A stretch of DNA of 12,377 nt, from contig DASYAN010000395.1 in the NCBI GenBank assembly GCA_036501345.1, positions 1-12,377 on the forward strand. The letters are read 5' to 3'. A program made the position numbers and the translations under genes. The notes under the pieces were generated by a model that saw nothing but the letters and a program-made list of their open reading frames with translations, had not been told where the DNA came from and did no database searches. Origin of the DNA: DASYAN01 sp036501345. Lineage in GTDB: Bacteria > Chloroflexota > Ktedonobacteria > Ktedonobacterales > Ktedonobacteraceae. How positions within the stretch are numbered: position 1 is the stretch's first letter; each line of letters begins with the position of its first letter. Below, piece by piece: positions 6,904 to 12,107 of the stretch.

Positions 6904-7054
6904 CGAGATCATGCTGGAATGTCCCGAAGACTTGCTAGCAGAGGCCGAGCGAATCCTCAAAGAAGCCATGGTCCAAGCCTGCCGAGACTATCTCAAAGTT
7001 GTAGCCATCCTAGAGCCAGAGGCCGTGGTGGGGCGGGCTTGGATCAAGAAGTAG
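6904..7054 (+). pseudogene. C-terminal fragment of a family A DNA polymerase, copy 2
   Basis: This encodes the last 49 residues of the same polymerase end as copy 1: EIMLECPEDLLAEAERILKE onward to GRAWIKK and a TAG stop at 7052-7054. Only three amino-acid differences are seen. Upstream the similarity ends abruptly at about 6904, where the sequence changes to very AT-rich DNA (6840-6890). It cannot be expressed as a useful protein. Because the differences from copy 1 are mostly silent, the two copies probably diverged as parts of functional genes before they were truncated, rather than arising by a recent local duplication. Confidence 0.9.
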
Positions 7055-7085
7055 ATACAAACCTCTACTCCTGTTAATCATGGTA

Positions 7086-7094
7086 TGCTATAAT
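7086..7094 (+). promoter_or_regulatory. extended -10 promoter of the RelE-type TA pair
   Basis: TGCTATAAT is a perfect -10 hexamer (7089-7094) with an upstream TGN. No clear -35 box is present, as expected for extended -10 promoters. Transcription would start near 7101, about 40 bases before the antitoxin ATG. Confidence 0.6.
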
Positions 7095-7142
7095 GCAAAC
7101 TAGGCACAGTTTTTGGCAAACGAAAGAAACGAGGTAGAATTT

Positions 7143-7388
7143 ATGGTAAGTAATCAACTGAGGCATGCATATGAGCAAGTGGAAAAGCTCCCTCTCAAAT
7201 ATCAGGAAATGATAGCTGAGAAAATTTTAGAAGAAATTGAAGAGGCACAATGGGAAGAGTGGCTTGCACGGCCAGAAACTGATGCCTATCTGGATACACT
7301 TGAAGAGGGGTTGAAAGCTGATATTAAAGCAGGGAGAGTAATCAAACATATTCCAGGGAAAAGTCTTGCAGAACTTTTTCAACGATAA
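7143..7388 (+). CDS. antitoxin of a RelE/ParE-type TA pair
   Basis: This encodes 81 residues from ATG 7143, chosen because GAGG (7131-7134) lies 8 bases upstream; the longer TTG start at 7113 lacks such a site. The N-terminal part is helical (VEKLPLKYQEMIAEKILEEI) and acidic, with EEAQWEEWLA in the middle and a more flexible C-terminal tail (AGRVIKHIPGKSLAELFQR). This fits the small helical antitoxins that precede RelE-like toxins of the 'HPSLHFK' type. It has no recognisable DNA-binding domain. It overlaps the toxin start by 23 bases. Since the toxin has lost its C-terminus, it may now guard nothing. Confidence 0.7.
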   Translation: MVSNQLRHAYEQVEKLPLKYQEMIAEKILEEIEEAQWEEWLARPETDAYLDTLEEGLKADIKAGRVIKHIPGKSLAELFQR

Positions 7389-7611
7389 ATTTGGGACCTT
7401 GTTTCGTCAGCTCTCTCCCTCTGTCCAGAAACAAGCAAGCAAGGCTTTTGACCGTCTTGCAATCGATAAGCTTTATCCAAGCTTAAAATTCAAATGCGTT
7501 CATCAGCAAAAATCAAGATATGCAATACGTATCAACAAAAGATGTCGTGCCTTCATATGGCGGAACCTTTCTTTTAACTGTTACAGATCGCATTGCTGCT
7601 TCAATCTCTAA
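7366..7611 (+). pseudogene. RelE/ParE-type toxin truncated and fused to an rpn-like fragment
   Basis: TTG 7366 is preceded by AGGGA (7355-7359) at 6 bases. Residues 7-66 follow the RelE-like pattern DKFGTLFRQLSPSVQKQA, then YPSLKFKCVHQQ, then SRYAIRINKRCRAFIWR. This corresponds to the family layout with 'HPSLHFK' and the 'YRAFG' strand. The last strand and its conserved 'WFWIGTH.DYD' end are missing. From about 7554 the DNA instead resembles an internal piece of the rpn gene at 7906-7966, and translation runs through it out of frame to a stop at 7609-7611. The toxin lacks residues that complete the active fold and is probably inactive. Confidence 0.75.
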
Positions 7612-7620
7612 AGTTGAAAC
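7554..7620 (+). repeat. decayed copy of an internal rpn segment
   Basis: Bases 7554-7620 align with 7906-7966, in the same orientation. They share CATATGGCG, AACCTTTCTTTTA, CTGCTT and GTTGAAAC, with a few base insertions. Read in the rpn frame on the - strand the copy gives LKERFRHM and has two stops, so it is a non-coding relic. Its left edge is the breakpoint of the RelE-type toxin gene. Confidence 0.8.
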
Positions 7621-7644
7621 AGCAATGCGCAGTCAAGGTCTCTC

Positions 7645-8180
7645 TTATTGTGCAAGACTTAAGAGGATTTGGCGAGCCTGCTCAGCGCTCTGGGCATTGC
7701 CGAGTTTGCCTGTGAGGCGTACCAACTGTGCCAGATTATCGATGGTTGCTACAACCTCTTCTGCTAGTTGAGCCAGCTCAGGAAAGCGTTCTTGTACGAT
7801 TTCCACAATGGTTTGTCGCGTTTGTGTGAGGCTCCTGGCTTTCTCTTCTTCACGCCCTTCCTCTAAAATCCATTCATAGAGAGGAGATTCACGTAGAATG
7901 TCATCCATATGGCGAAACCTTTCTTTTAGCCATTGCAGGTCACTATACTGCTTTAGTAGTTGAAACGTGCGTGTTGCAAAGGCATAGCCGATCAGAGCAA
8001 GCTCGCGATGGGGTTCACCTGAGAGCAGGTCGAACATGTGTGTAACGATCTTTTGGGTGGCTCCCCCCTTGGTGAGTGGGAGCAGCGGATAGAGGACCGC
8101 ATGGCCCAAATCCAAAAGCACCTGAAAATGGATCTCCCACAACTCAACGACTTCATAAGAAAAGCGTATCCGTTCTTTTT
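7645..8180 (-). pseudogene. Rpn-family (PD-(D/E)XK) nuclease/transposase-like gene lacking its N-terminal catalytic part
   Basis: The frame is open from a TAA at 7645 back past TTG 8142 to about 8180, including IRFSYEVVELWEIHF before the nominal start. The layout VVELWEI, then AVLYPLLPLTKGGA, then LKERFRHMDDILRESPLYEW, then EEGREEEKARSL, and a helical tail (IVQERFPELAQLAEEVV) is the C-terminal half of the Rpn/YhgA-like proteins, recombination-promoting nucleases found in many copies in Chloroflexota and cyanobacteria. The N-terminal PD-(D/E)XK domain, where the catalytic residues would be, is missing. The break lies at a 7-base T tract that begins the hairpin array at 8184. A piece of the same gene is repeated at 7554-7620. 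Confidence 0.8.
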
Positions 8181-8183
8181 TTC

Positions 8184-8281
8184 GCTGAACGGAAAACCTG
8201 ACTTGTGGCGAGCGTGAAAGAGTGCTGAACCTTTGTTCTTTTCATGCGTGCCTCAAGAGATCTTTTCCATTCAGCTTTTTT
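8184..8281 (+). repeat. 98-bp long-hairpin unit, copy A
   Basis: The unit begins GCTGAACGGAAAA and ends TTTTCCATTCAGC followed by TTTTTT; the two ends are inverted copies (12 of 13). Pairing continues inward, CTTGTGGCGAGCGTGAAAG against the reverse complement CTTGAGGCACGCATGAAAAG. Most of the unit can therefore fold into one imperfect stem of about 37-40 bp. The same 98 bases recur without change at 8380-8477. Confidence 0.92.
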
Positions 8282-8379
8282 CTAGAACCGTAAACTTTGC
8301 ATGAGGCAAACACGAAATCGTCTTTTCCGGTCTCTTAAAATGAGCGTGTGCCAAGCCAAGTTTACGATTGTAGTTTTTT
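8282..8379 (+). repeat. 98-bp long-hairpin unit, diverged middle copy
   Basis: This is exactly as long as its neighbours and again ends in six T. Its ends are inverted copies: CTAGAACCGTAAACTT on the left against CTACAATCGTAAACTT from the right. It shares the general pattern of units A and B (GAAC then AAAC, then GGC and CACG or GCGTG) but is otherwise diverged, so it appears to be a distant member of the same hairpin family. Confidence 0.7.
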
Positions 8380-8477
8380 GCTGAACGGAAAACCTGACTT
8401 GTGGCGAGCGTGAAAGAGTGCTGAACCTTTGTTCTTTTCATGCGTGCCTCAAGAGATCTTTTCCATTCAGCTTTTTT
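8380..8477 (+). repeat. 98-bp long-hairpin unit, copy B
   Basis: Identical to 8184-8281 over all 98 bases (offset 196) and followed by a T tract. Perfect identity beside a diverged middle copy indicates recent duplication or gene conversion between A and B. Confidence 0.92.
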
Positions 8478-8853
8478 TTCAAACACATCTCATGCGACAC
8501 TCAAAACGAGTGCCTATCTCAAGGATACCTGAGAATTCGGGAGTTTTTCTAGAGAAAAAGAGACTTTTGGAGCGCGGAAAAAGACATTTTCAGGTTTTAG
8601 CTCATCTCTGGATGGTGGAATCCAAGTTACGAAACGCCCTCTCTAGGGACAAAGCGGACAGCTTGATGCAAAAAGCGGACAGCCTTAAGAGGCAAAAGCG
8701 GATGGCTTCTGGAGAACAAGGGGCAAGTGAGCAGCAGAGGCTGTGCAATTGATGAAATAGAAAATACTAAACTAGGTTATGAAGATAATAGCATTCTTGC
8801 AGCATTCTTTCAGGATGTTCTTTCGTCAAAGGGAACTATATAAGACCTCTTTC
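8478..8853. other. region without a convincing gene
   Basis: Just past hairpin unit B there is no recognisable gene. A + strand frame (8429-8752) starts inside the hairpin repeat and yields a Lys/Ser-rich sequence with no family resemblance. The stretch holds the short repeats at 8650-8717 and AT-rich sequence after 8752. It is probably degraded insertion debris. Confidence 0.5.
8650..8717 (+). repeat. three short direct repeats, core AAAGCGGACAGC
   Basis: Cores begin at 8651, 8672 and 8695, spaced 21 and 23 bases apart. The third copy is AAAGCGGATGGC. The spacing of about two helical turns would place three protein-binding sites on the same DNA face, as in iterons or operator clusters. They may equally be remnants of a terminal repeat of an insertion sequence. 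Confidence 0.6.
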
Positions 8854-9024
8854 CTATACAGAGAATCTCTTTCGAGCACTTAAAAAAGCAGTATGAATTT
8901 GTTCTTTCGTATATTTTGCGTCTAAAAGGCTAAATATGACGGCTGCTAGTGCTATATTAAACCATCGGTGCCATGTGCTCGCTGTAAGCTGAGCAATAGA
9001 GTCAGGATTATGGGGATAAAACAA
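8854..9024 (-). pseudogene. short coding remnant cut by the inverted-repeat element
   Basis: A - strand frame of 56 codons (TTG 9024 to TAG 8854-8856) has strong protein character: FYPHNPDSIAQLTASTWHRW, then FNIALAAVIFSLLDAKYTKE. It contains a hydrophobic helix and a Trp/His-rich segment. I do not recognise the family. An in-frame stop (9028-9030) abuts the left end of the inverted-repeat element at 9031, so the original gene was probably longer and was cut there. Confidence 0.4.
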
Positions 9025-9030
9025 GAGTCA

Positions 9031-9155
9031 AAGTGGACCCCTTTGTCAAGACAGGAGGAAGGGCCGTTTTAAGAGCTACTCTCCTCCTTTTCCTTATCAT
9101 GCTTTAGTATATCTTATTTCTGGCCCTTTCCCTGTCCAAATTTCTGGGTCCATTA
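9031..9155. mobile_element. 125-bp element with imperfect terminal inverted repeats (MITE-like or IS remnant)
   Basis: The left arm (9031-9073) and the reverse complement of the right arm (9113-9155) share blocks TGGACCC, GACAGG, AAGGGCC and TAAG in the same order with similar spacing. An inner AGGAGGA/TCCTCCT pair (9053-9059, 9082-9088) also folds. There is no coding capacity, which fits a miniature inverted-repeat element or the two ends of a deleted insertion sequence. It separates a - strand coding remnant from the recombinase remnant, and both lose sense at its edges. No target-site duplication is evident. Confidence 0.6.
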
Positions 9156-9368
9156 TATTTTCATGATTTGCGACATAGTGCGGTGTCAATCTTGCTCTGT
9201 ATGGGTGTCAATGTGAAGGTGATACAAGAGTTGTTAGGGCATAGCGACATTTCTATTACACTGAGAACGTATTCACATTTGCTCCCATCAATGCAGCAGG
9301 AGCTAGTGCAAACATCGGATGGTATGTTTGGAGAGGATGATGAGAACAGCAAAAAACAGGGATCATAG
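9150..9368 (+). pseudogene. C-terminal remnant of a tyrosine recombinase (phage-type integrase)
   Basis: About 72 residues cover the end of the catalytic domain. They include box II H-x-x-R in FHDLRHSAVSILLCMGV, the second His in IQELLGHSDISITLRTYSHL, and the nucleophilic Tyr of TYSHLLP. The catalytic core's first Arg and Lys and the whole DNA-binding part are missing, so it cannot recombine DNA. Sense begins exactly at the right arm of the inverted-repeat element, showing truncation there. It points toward a tRNA-Pro gene whose 3' end lies about 120 bases away, the classic arrangement of an integrase next to its attachment site. The stop codon lies inside a terminator hairpin. Confidence 0.88.
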
Positions 9369-9385
9369 ATTTTGCTCCCTGTTTT
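9353..9385. terminator. terminator hairpin at the end of the integrase remnant
   Basis: AAAACAGGGA (9353-9362) pairs perfectly with TCCCTGTTTT (9376-9385) around a 13-base loop. T-rich sequence follows on both strands (six T on the - strand), so it can act in both directions. Confidence 0.75.
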
Positions 9386-9438
9386 GCTCTCATTCTTCTG
9401 TTTTTGTTCGTTAGTGTTGTTAGATTGAAGCTAGGAAA

Positions 9439-9478
9439 GAAGGCAGGAAGTGCTTTCACGTTGCTACTTCCTGTCTTC
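9439..9478 (-). terminator. stem-loop downstream of tRNA-Pro
   Basis: GAAGGCAGGAAGT (9439-9451) pairs with ACTTCCTGTCTTC (9466-9478) with one mismatch and a 14-base loop. On the - strand the stem is followed by TTTCC. It lies just beyond the tRNA 3' end and is the likely terminator of the tRNA transcript. Confidence 0.65.
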
Positions 9479-9486
9479 TGGCTAAG

Positions 9487-9560
9487 TCGGGGTGAGAGGA
9501 TTTGAACCTCCGACCACTACAACCCCATTGTAGTGCGCTACCGGGCTGCGCTACACCCCG
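9487..9560 (-). tRNA. tRNA-Pro (anticodon GGG)
   Basis: Read on the - strand, the 74 bases fold into a full cloverleaf. The acceptor stem is CGGGGTG with CACCCCG, followed by discriminator A. The D arm is GCGC...GCGC. The anticodon stem is CTACA with TGTAG around the loop ATGGGGT, giving anticodon GGG. The T arm is GGAGG-TTCAAAT-CCTCT. GGG reads the proline codons CCC and CCU. The CCA end is not encoded and must be added after transcription. It has its own promoter upstream and a stem-loop downstream. Its 3' half faces the integrase remnant, so it probably served as the attachment site for the element to its left. Confidence 0.96.
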
Positions 9561-9575
9561 TTTTATTACAAGGTA

Positions 9576-9605
9576 AGTATAGCAGAAAGGAGGTCAACTC
9601 GTCAA
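9576..9605 (-). promoter_or_regulatory. promoter of tRNA-Pro
   Basis: On the - strand, TTGACG (9600-9605), an 18-base spacer and TATACT (9576-9581) preceded by TGC form a strong sigma-70-type promoter. Transcription would start about 9 bases before the mature tRNA. Confidence 0.8.
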
Positions 9606-9653
9606 GAGATTTTGGTGAATTGAGTTTTTCTAAACTCTTCCCAGAACTTAGCC

Positions 9654-9953
9654 TCAGTCTTTTGGATCGGTCTTCTCCCCTGAATTGCGCTCTTGCCATG
9701 TTGCATACGTTGTACGTAGACAAGAAACAGTGCAATAAGACATTTTTGTGATGGAGATAGCAAGCACTACTGCACAGAATAACAGCATGCTGATACTACT
9801 GATGGTTCCATAAGGGATATTTGTAGCCTGTGTTAAAGTGCATGCTATGCGCTGCTCAGTAGCAAAATATACAATGAGTCCATAATAAGCTACAGGAACG
9901 ACTGCTAATGCAATTAACGGAAGTAGTGCGCAAGTACAAAGTCGGTTGTTCAT
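9654..9953 (-). CDS. small membrane protein with two membrane segments, unrecognised
   Basis: This encodes 99 residues from ATG 9953, preceded by GAGGTGA at a good distance. Two hydrophobic helices are seen: residues about 8-30 (ALLPLIALAVVPVAYYGLIV) and about 50-70 (GTISSISMLLFCAVVLAISI). A Cys-containing polar tail ends EKTDPKD. No family is recognised. The two helices and short loop suggest a small integral membrane protein with both ends on the same side. It is the first gene beyond the tRNA and has its own promoter, so it probably belongs to the host rather than to the integrated element. Confidence 0.65.
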   Translation of the reverse strand: MNNRLCTCALLPLIALAVVPVAYYGLIVYFATEQRIACTLTQATNIPYGTISSISMLLFCAVVLAISITKMSYCTVSCLRTTYATWQERNSGEKTDPKD

Positions 9954-10006
9954 GAAATCACCTCGCGGAAGGGAATGTGAAATACTCTAAACTACATCTA
10001 TCCTTA

Positions 10007-10015
10007 ATTTTACCA
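10007..10015 (-). promoter_or_regulatory. extended -10 promoter of the small membrane protein
   Basis: On the - strand TGGTAAAAT gives a five-of-six -10 hexamer with an upstream TGN. Transcription would start near 10000, leaving a leader of about 45 bases. No clear -35 box is seen. Confidence 0.4.
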
Positions 10016-10175
10016 TAGCAATCTCTGGATATTGGGTGGGATCGAGGGACAGTTCTAGCAGCTTCTAGTAGTATGCGAGTGATAACAATAGCAAGCGTTT
10101 TGTTAACGCTATTTTGGCATGTAGTTACCTGTAGTAAGAGCTTGATCTACGTATCAATTTTATGATCTCAGAGCA

Positions 10176-10628
10176 CTAGCCATAAATGATCTTTAATACC
10201 CATAATAACAGGATTATTACGACTAAGACCACAAAAAAAGGCATCTGTGACCTAAAGTTCGTCATAAGGTCATTTGGCTTGTTTGCAACATCATCGCACC
10301 ATTGCATAGCTGCTCGAAGAGATTTGGCAATATCGCGTCCGATATCTGGAGCCTCAGGGTCTTTTTCAGTCTCGCGGTCTTCTTCAGGTGAAAGGTCTTC
10401 GGAGAGGCTATCTCTAGTTGAGCGATCTTGAGTTGGCAGGTCTTCGGGTACCGTTTCTGTAGCGAAGTTATCTTCAAATTCAAATGAGAGGTCTTCGGGA
10501 AGAGTTTCTTCGGGGAAGAGCTCTTCAGGTGAGAGCTCTTTAGGTAGCTTTTCTCGAGATAAGACATCTTCGAATGGCTCATCTTCTAATAACTCTTCTC
10601 TTGATGAAGATCCTAAAAACTCTTTCAT
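10176..10628 (-). CDS. acidic repeat-rich, C-terminally membrane-anchored protein
   Basis: This encodes 150 residues from ATG 10628, with AAGGAT upstream. Residues about 8-85 are a low-complexity, strongly acidic series of short imperfect repeats (units such as LSPEEL, FPEE, LPEDLS, LPKELS), with period about 5-8 and rich in Glu, Pro, Leu and Ser. A helical segment follows (DIGRDIAKSLRAAMQWCDDV). One hydrophobic helix lies near the end (MPFFVVLVVIILLLWVLKII, about residues 129-148). This is the layout of a tail-anchored protein with a long flexible cytoplasmic arm. No enzymatic domain is seen. The repeats could come from slippage of a 15-24-bp GAAGA/CTC-rich DNA unit and probably vary in number between strains. 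Confidence 0.75.
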   Translation of the reverse strand: MKEFLGSSSREELLEDEPFEDVLSREKLPKELSPEELFPEETLPEDLSFEFEDNFATETVPEDLPTQDRSTRDSLSEDLSPEEDRETEKDPEAPDIGRDIAKSLRAAMQWCDDVANKPNDLMTNFRSQMPFFVVLVVIILLLWVLKIIYG

Positions 10629-10692
10629 GGTGAAAAATCCTTCTTGCGCTTTTCACAAGCACAATAGTGTGCGGCGAGATACCATCTACTCA

Positions 10693-10701
10693 ACTATAGC
10701 A
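10693..10701 (-). promoter_or_regulatory. extended -10 promoter of the acidic repeat protein
   Basis: On the - strand TGCTATAGT is a five-of-six -10 box with TGN. The predicted start near 10686 leaves a leader of about 58 bases. A -35 box is not clear. Confidence 0.45.
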
Positions 10702-10822
10702 TGGAAGATGTGGGATTTGTAGTCCCATGGAGCCCCAATATGATACCAAAGGCCACAAAAATTCCGAACCAGACCTGTATCATCCCTGAGAACCCCCTCC
10801 TGGATAAGTATGCTTTCCTTTT

Positions 10823-10851
10823 TTGTCTAGCTAATGGATAAAATGTATAAT
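10823..10851 (+). promoter_or_regulatory. sigma-70-type promoter directed into the terminator
   Basis: TTGTCT (10823-10828), a 17-base spacer and a perfect TATAAT (10846-10851) predict a + strand start near 10858. That is only about 6 bases before the terminator hairpin. No + strand gene follows, so the likely product is a short RNA of about 50 bases, or read-through antisense to the CHRD gene. Confidence 0.55.
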
Positions 10852-10863
10852 ACGGCAAAAAAT

Positions 10864-10909
10864 TAAAAACGTGCGGTAGCTAGACTTCTTTTTCTATCGC
10901 ACGTTTTTA
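10864..10909. terminator. strong bidirectional terminator
   Basis: AAAAACGTGCGGTAG pairs with CTATCGCACGTTTTT (15 pairs including one G-T), with T tracts following on both strands. It lies about 80 bases past the stop of the CHRD gene and is its likely terminator. Confidence 0.85.
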
Positions 10910-10988
10910 GTGTCTAATTGTTTGTTAAAGGCTGGTTGCTTCCAGTGAATCTATGGCTGCATGAATGCAGGCTATGGGATCAAAATCC

Positions 10989-12107
10989 TCACTCAATGAA
11001 TGGAGTGGGGGTAGGTGCAGGACCTGATGGTGTTGGCGTACTACCTGGTGTAGTGCTGTTTGACGTGGAAACATCCACGCAAGCAATAGGATCAAAGCCC
11101 GTTTGGCTACTCAAGCCGTCCTTTGATGAAGCTCGGTGCACATTTACATACCAGCCTGAGCTAGGTATAGAAGAAACATTCTTCACAACAGTTGTGGAGG
11201 TACCAAAACCTACTGAGTCGGCGTGAACAGGACTAAGTGGATAGAGAACCGATCCTTGACTTTCGCAACTACCATTGTGAATATGGGCTACATGAGTACT
11301 TTTGGGCGCTAGGCGATACAGGAAAATTTTTACTGTGAGCTGTCCACTCTTACGGGCAAGAGAGAGTTCTACAGCTCCTACCGATATGGATTGATCATCA
11401 TCAGCAGAGCCCCCGAGAGGAACATTCACCACCTGATCGTTAGTGATCGATGAGGGCGGTGGGGGACTGCCATTAGGTGGTTGTGGAGGAGCCTCATTAC
11501 TGATTGGCCCATGACTGGTTTGTACAGGACTCTCGTTATTGATGATCGTATTAACGGTAGTCGTCGGTGGATTACCTGAAGTAGTGGGTAGTGGAGCAGG
11601 GATCAATGCATTGGGGTTGATGATGCTCGCACAAGCAATTCTTTCCTGTTGGCCGTTATCTGAGAGTTGGGGACCATTGTGCATATCGATGTACCAGCCT
11701 TGGCCCGGGATACCCTGTTGTACATTGGGAATCGTTGTGACGGAGGTTCCTTTTCCAGTGGAGTCAGCATTAACGGGGTTTAAGCCATACACAACATCTC
11801 CGTGGGTGGAACTTGTGCAGCCACCGCTGCTACCGTTGTGGATAGCGTCCGGATGGGTACTGTTTGGTGCCAAGCCACTTGCAACTACCGTCACGACTAG
11901 TGTATGGTTTGTCTGGCTCCATAGTAATGCGGCTGTTCCCATTGGGGCATGATTTAAGACTCCAAATGTCCGCGGGGTAGTGAACGAAGTGGCTTGGGCA
12001 GATAATAGATTGTCTGTAAAGCCATAAATGGTTACGAGAAGCATCGCGGCCAGGATGAGTCCTACTCCGATGCTTCTTTTGGATGTCCAACGCGTCATGC
12101 TGCTCAT
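10989..12107 (-). CDS. secreted protein with two CHRD domains
   Basis: This encodes 372 residues from ATG 12107, fixed by AGGAGG seven bases upstream; the in-frame start ten codons earlier lacks such a site. A signal peptide spans residues 1-39: basic TRWTSKR, hydrophobic IGVGLILAAMLLVTIYGF, and a possible cut after SAQA. Two homologous domains follow. The first (about 45-165) contains LTVSGLAP-like VVASGLAPNSTHPDAIHNGS and GWYIDMHNGP. The second (about 230-340) contains LAPKSTHVAHIHNGSC and SGWYVNVH. The THxxHIHNG and GWYVN(V/I)H motifs are typical of CHRD domains, beta-sandwich modules first named in chordin and common in secreted bacterial proteins. Their biochemical role is poorly known; clustered His and Cys suggest metal binding. 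A Pro/Ser/Thr/Asn-rich linker joins them, and a similar Pro/Thr tail may sit in the cell wall. The first domain has an extra Ser/Gly/Cys loop and is more diverged. Confidence 0.9.
   Translation of the reverse strand: MSSMTRWTSKRSIGVGLILAAMLLVTIYGFTDNLLSAQATSFTTPRTFGVLNHAPMGTAALLWSQTNHTLVVTVVASGLAPNSTHPDAIHNGSSGGCTSSTHGDVVYGLNPVNADSTGKGTSVTTIPNVQQGIPGQGWYIDMHNGPQLSDNGQQERIACASIINPNALIPAPLPTTSGNPPTTTVNTIINNESPVQTSHGPISNEAPPQPPNGSPPPPSSITNDQVVNVPLGGSADDDQSISVGAVELSLARKSGQLTVKIFLYRLAPKSTHVAHIHNGSCESQGSVLYPLSPVHADSVGFGTSTTVVKNVSSIPSSGWYVNVHRASSKDGLSSQTGFDPIACVDVSTSNSTTPGSTPTPSGPAPTPTPFIE

Larger units (their letters stand above)
10629..10988. other. intergenic region with promoters and terminator
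   Basis: No gene is seen. The stretch holds an extended -10 promoter for the acidic protein, a + strand promoter at 10823-10851 and a strong bidirectional terminator at 10864-10909 that closes the CHRD gene on the - strand. Confidence 0.7.

Noticed and set aside
8184..8477. CRISPR array
   Set aside because: The units are 98 bp long, adjacent without spacers, and the middle one is diverged. No cas-like gene is present.
8271..8486. A 71-residue - strand protein
   Set aside because: It is an open frame across the hairpin units with no recognisable protein pattern.
8429..8752. A 107-residue + strand protein
   Set aside because: It begins inside the hairpin repeat, has no family resemblance and no good start, and its repeats are better explained at DNA level.
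10262..10582. A 106-residue Ser/Lys-rich - strand protein inside the acidic repeat gene
   Set aside because: It is a second frame through the same repeated DNA. The other frame has a ribosome binding site, a membrane anchor and a proper end.
11539..11952. A + strand protein opposite the CHRD gene
   Set aside because: It lies wholly antisense to a well-supported gene with signal peptide and conserved motifs.
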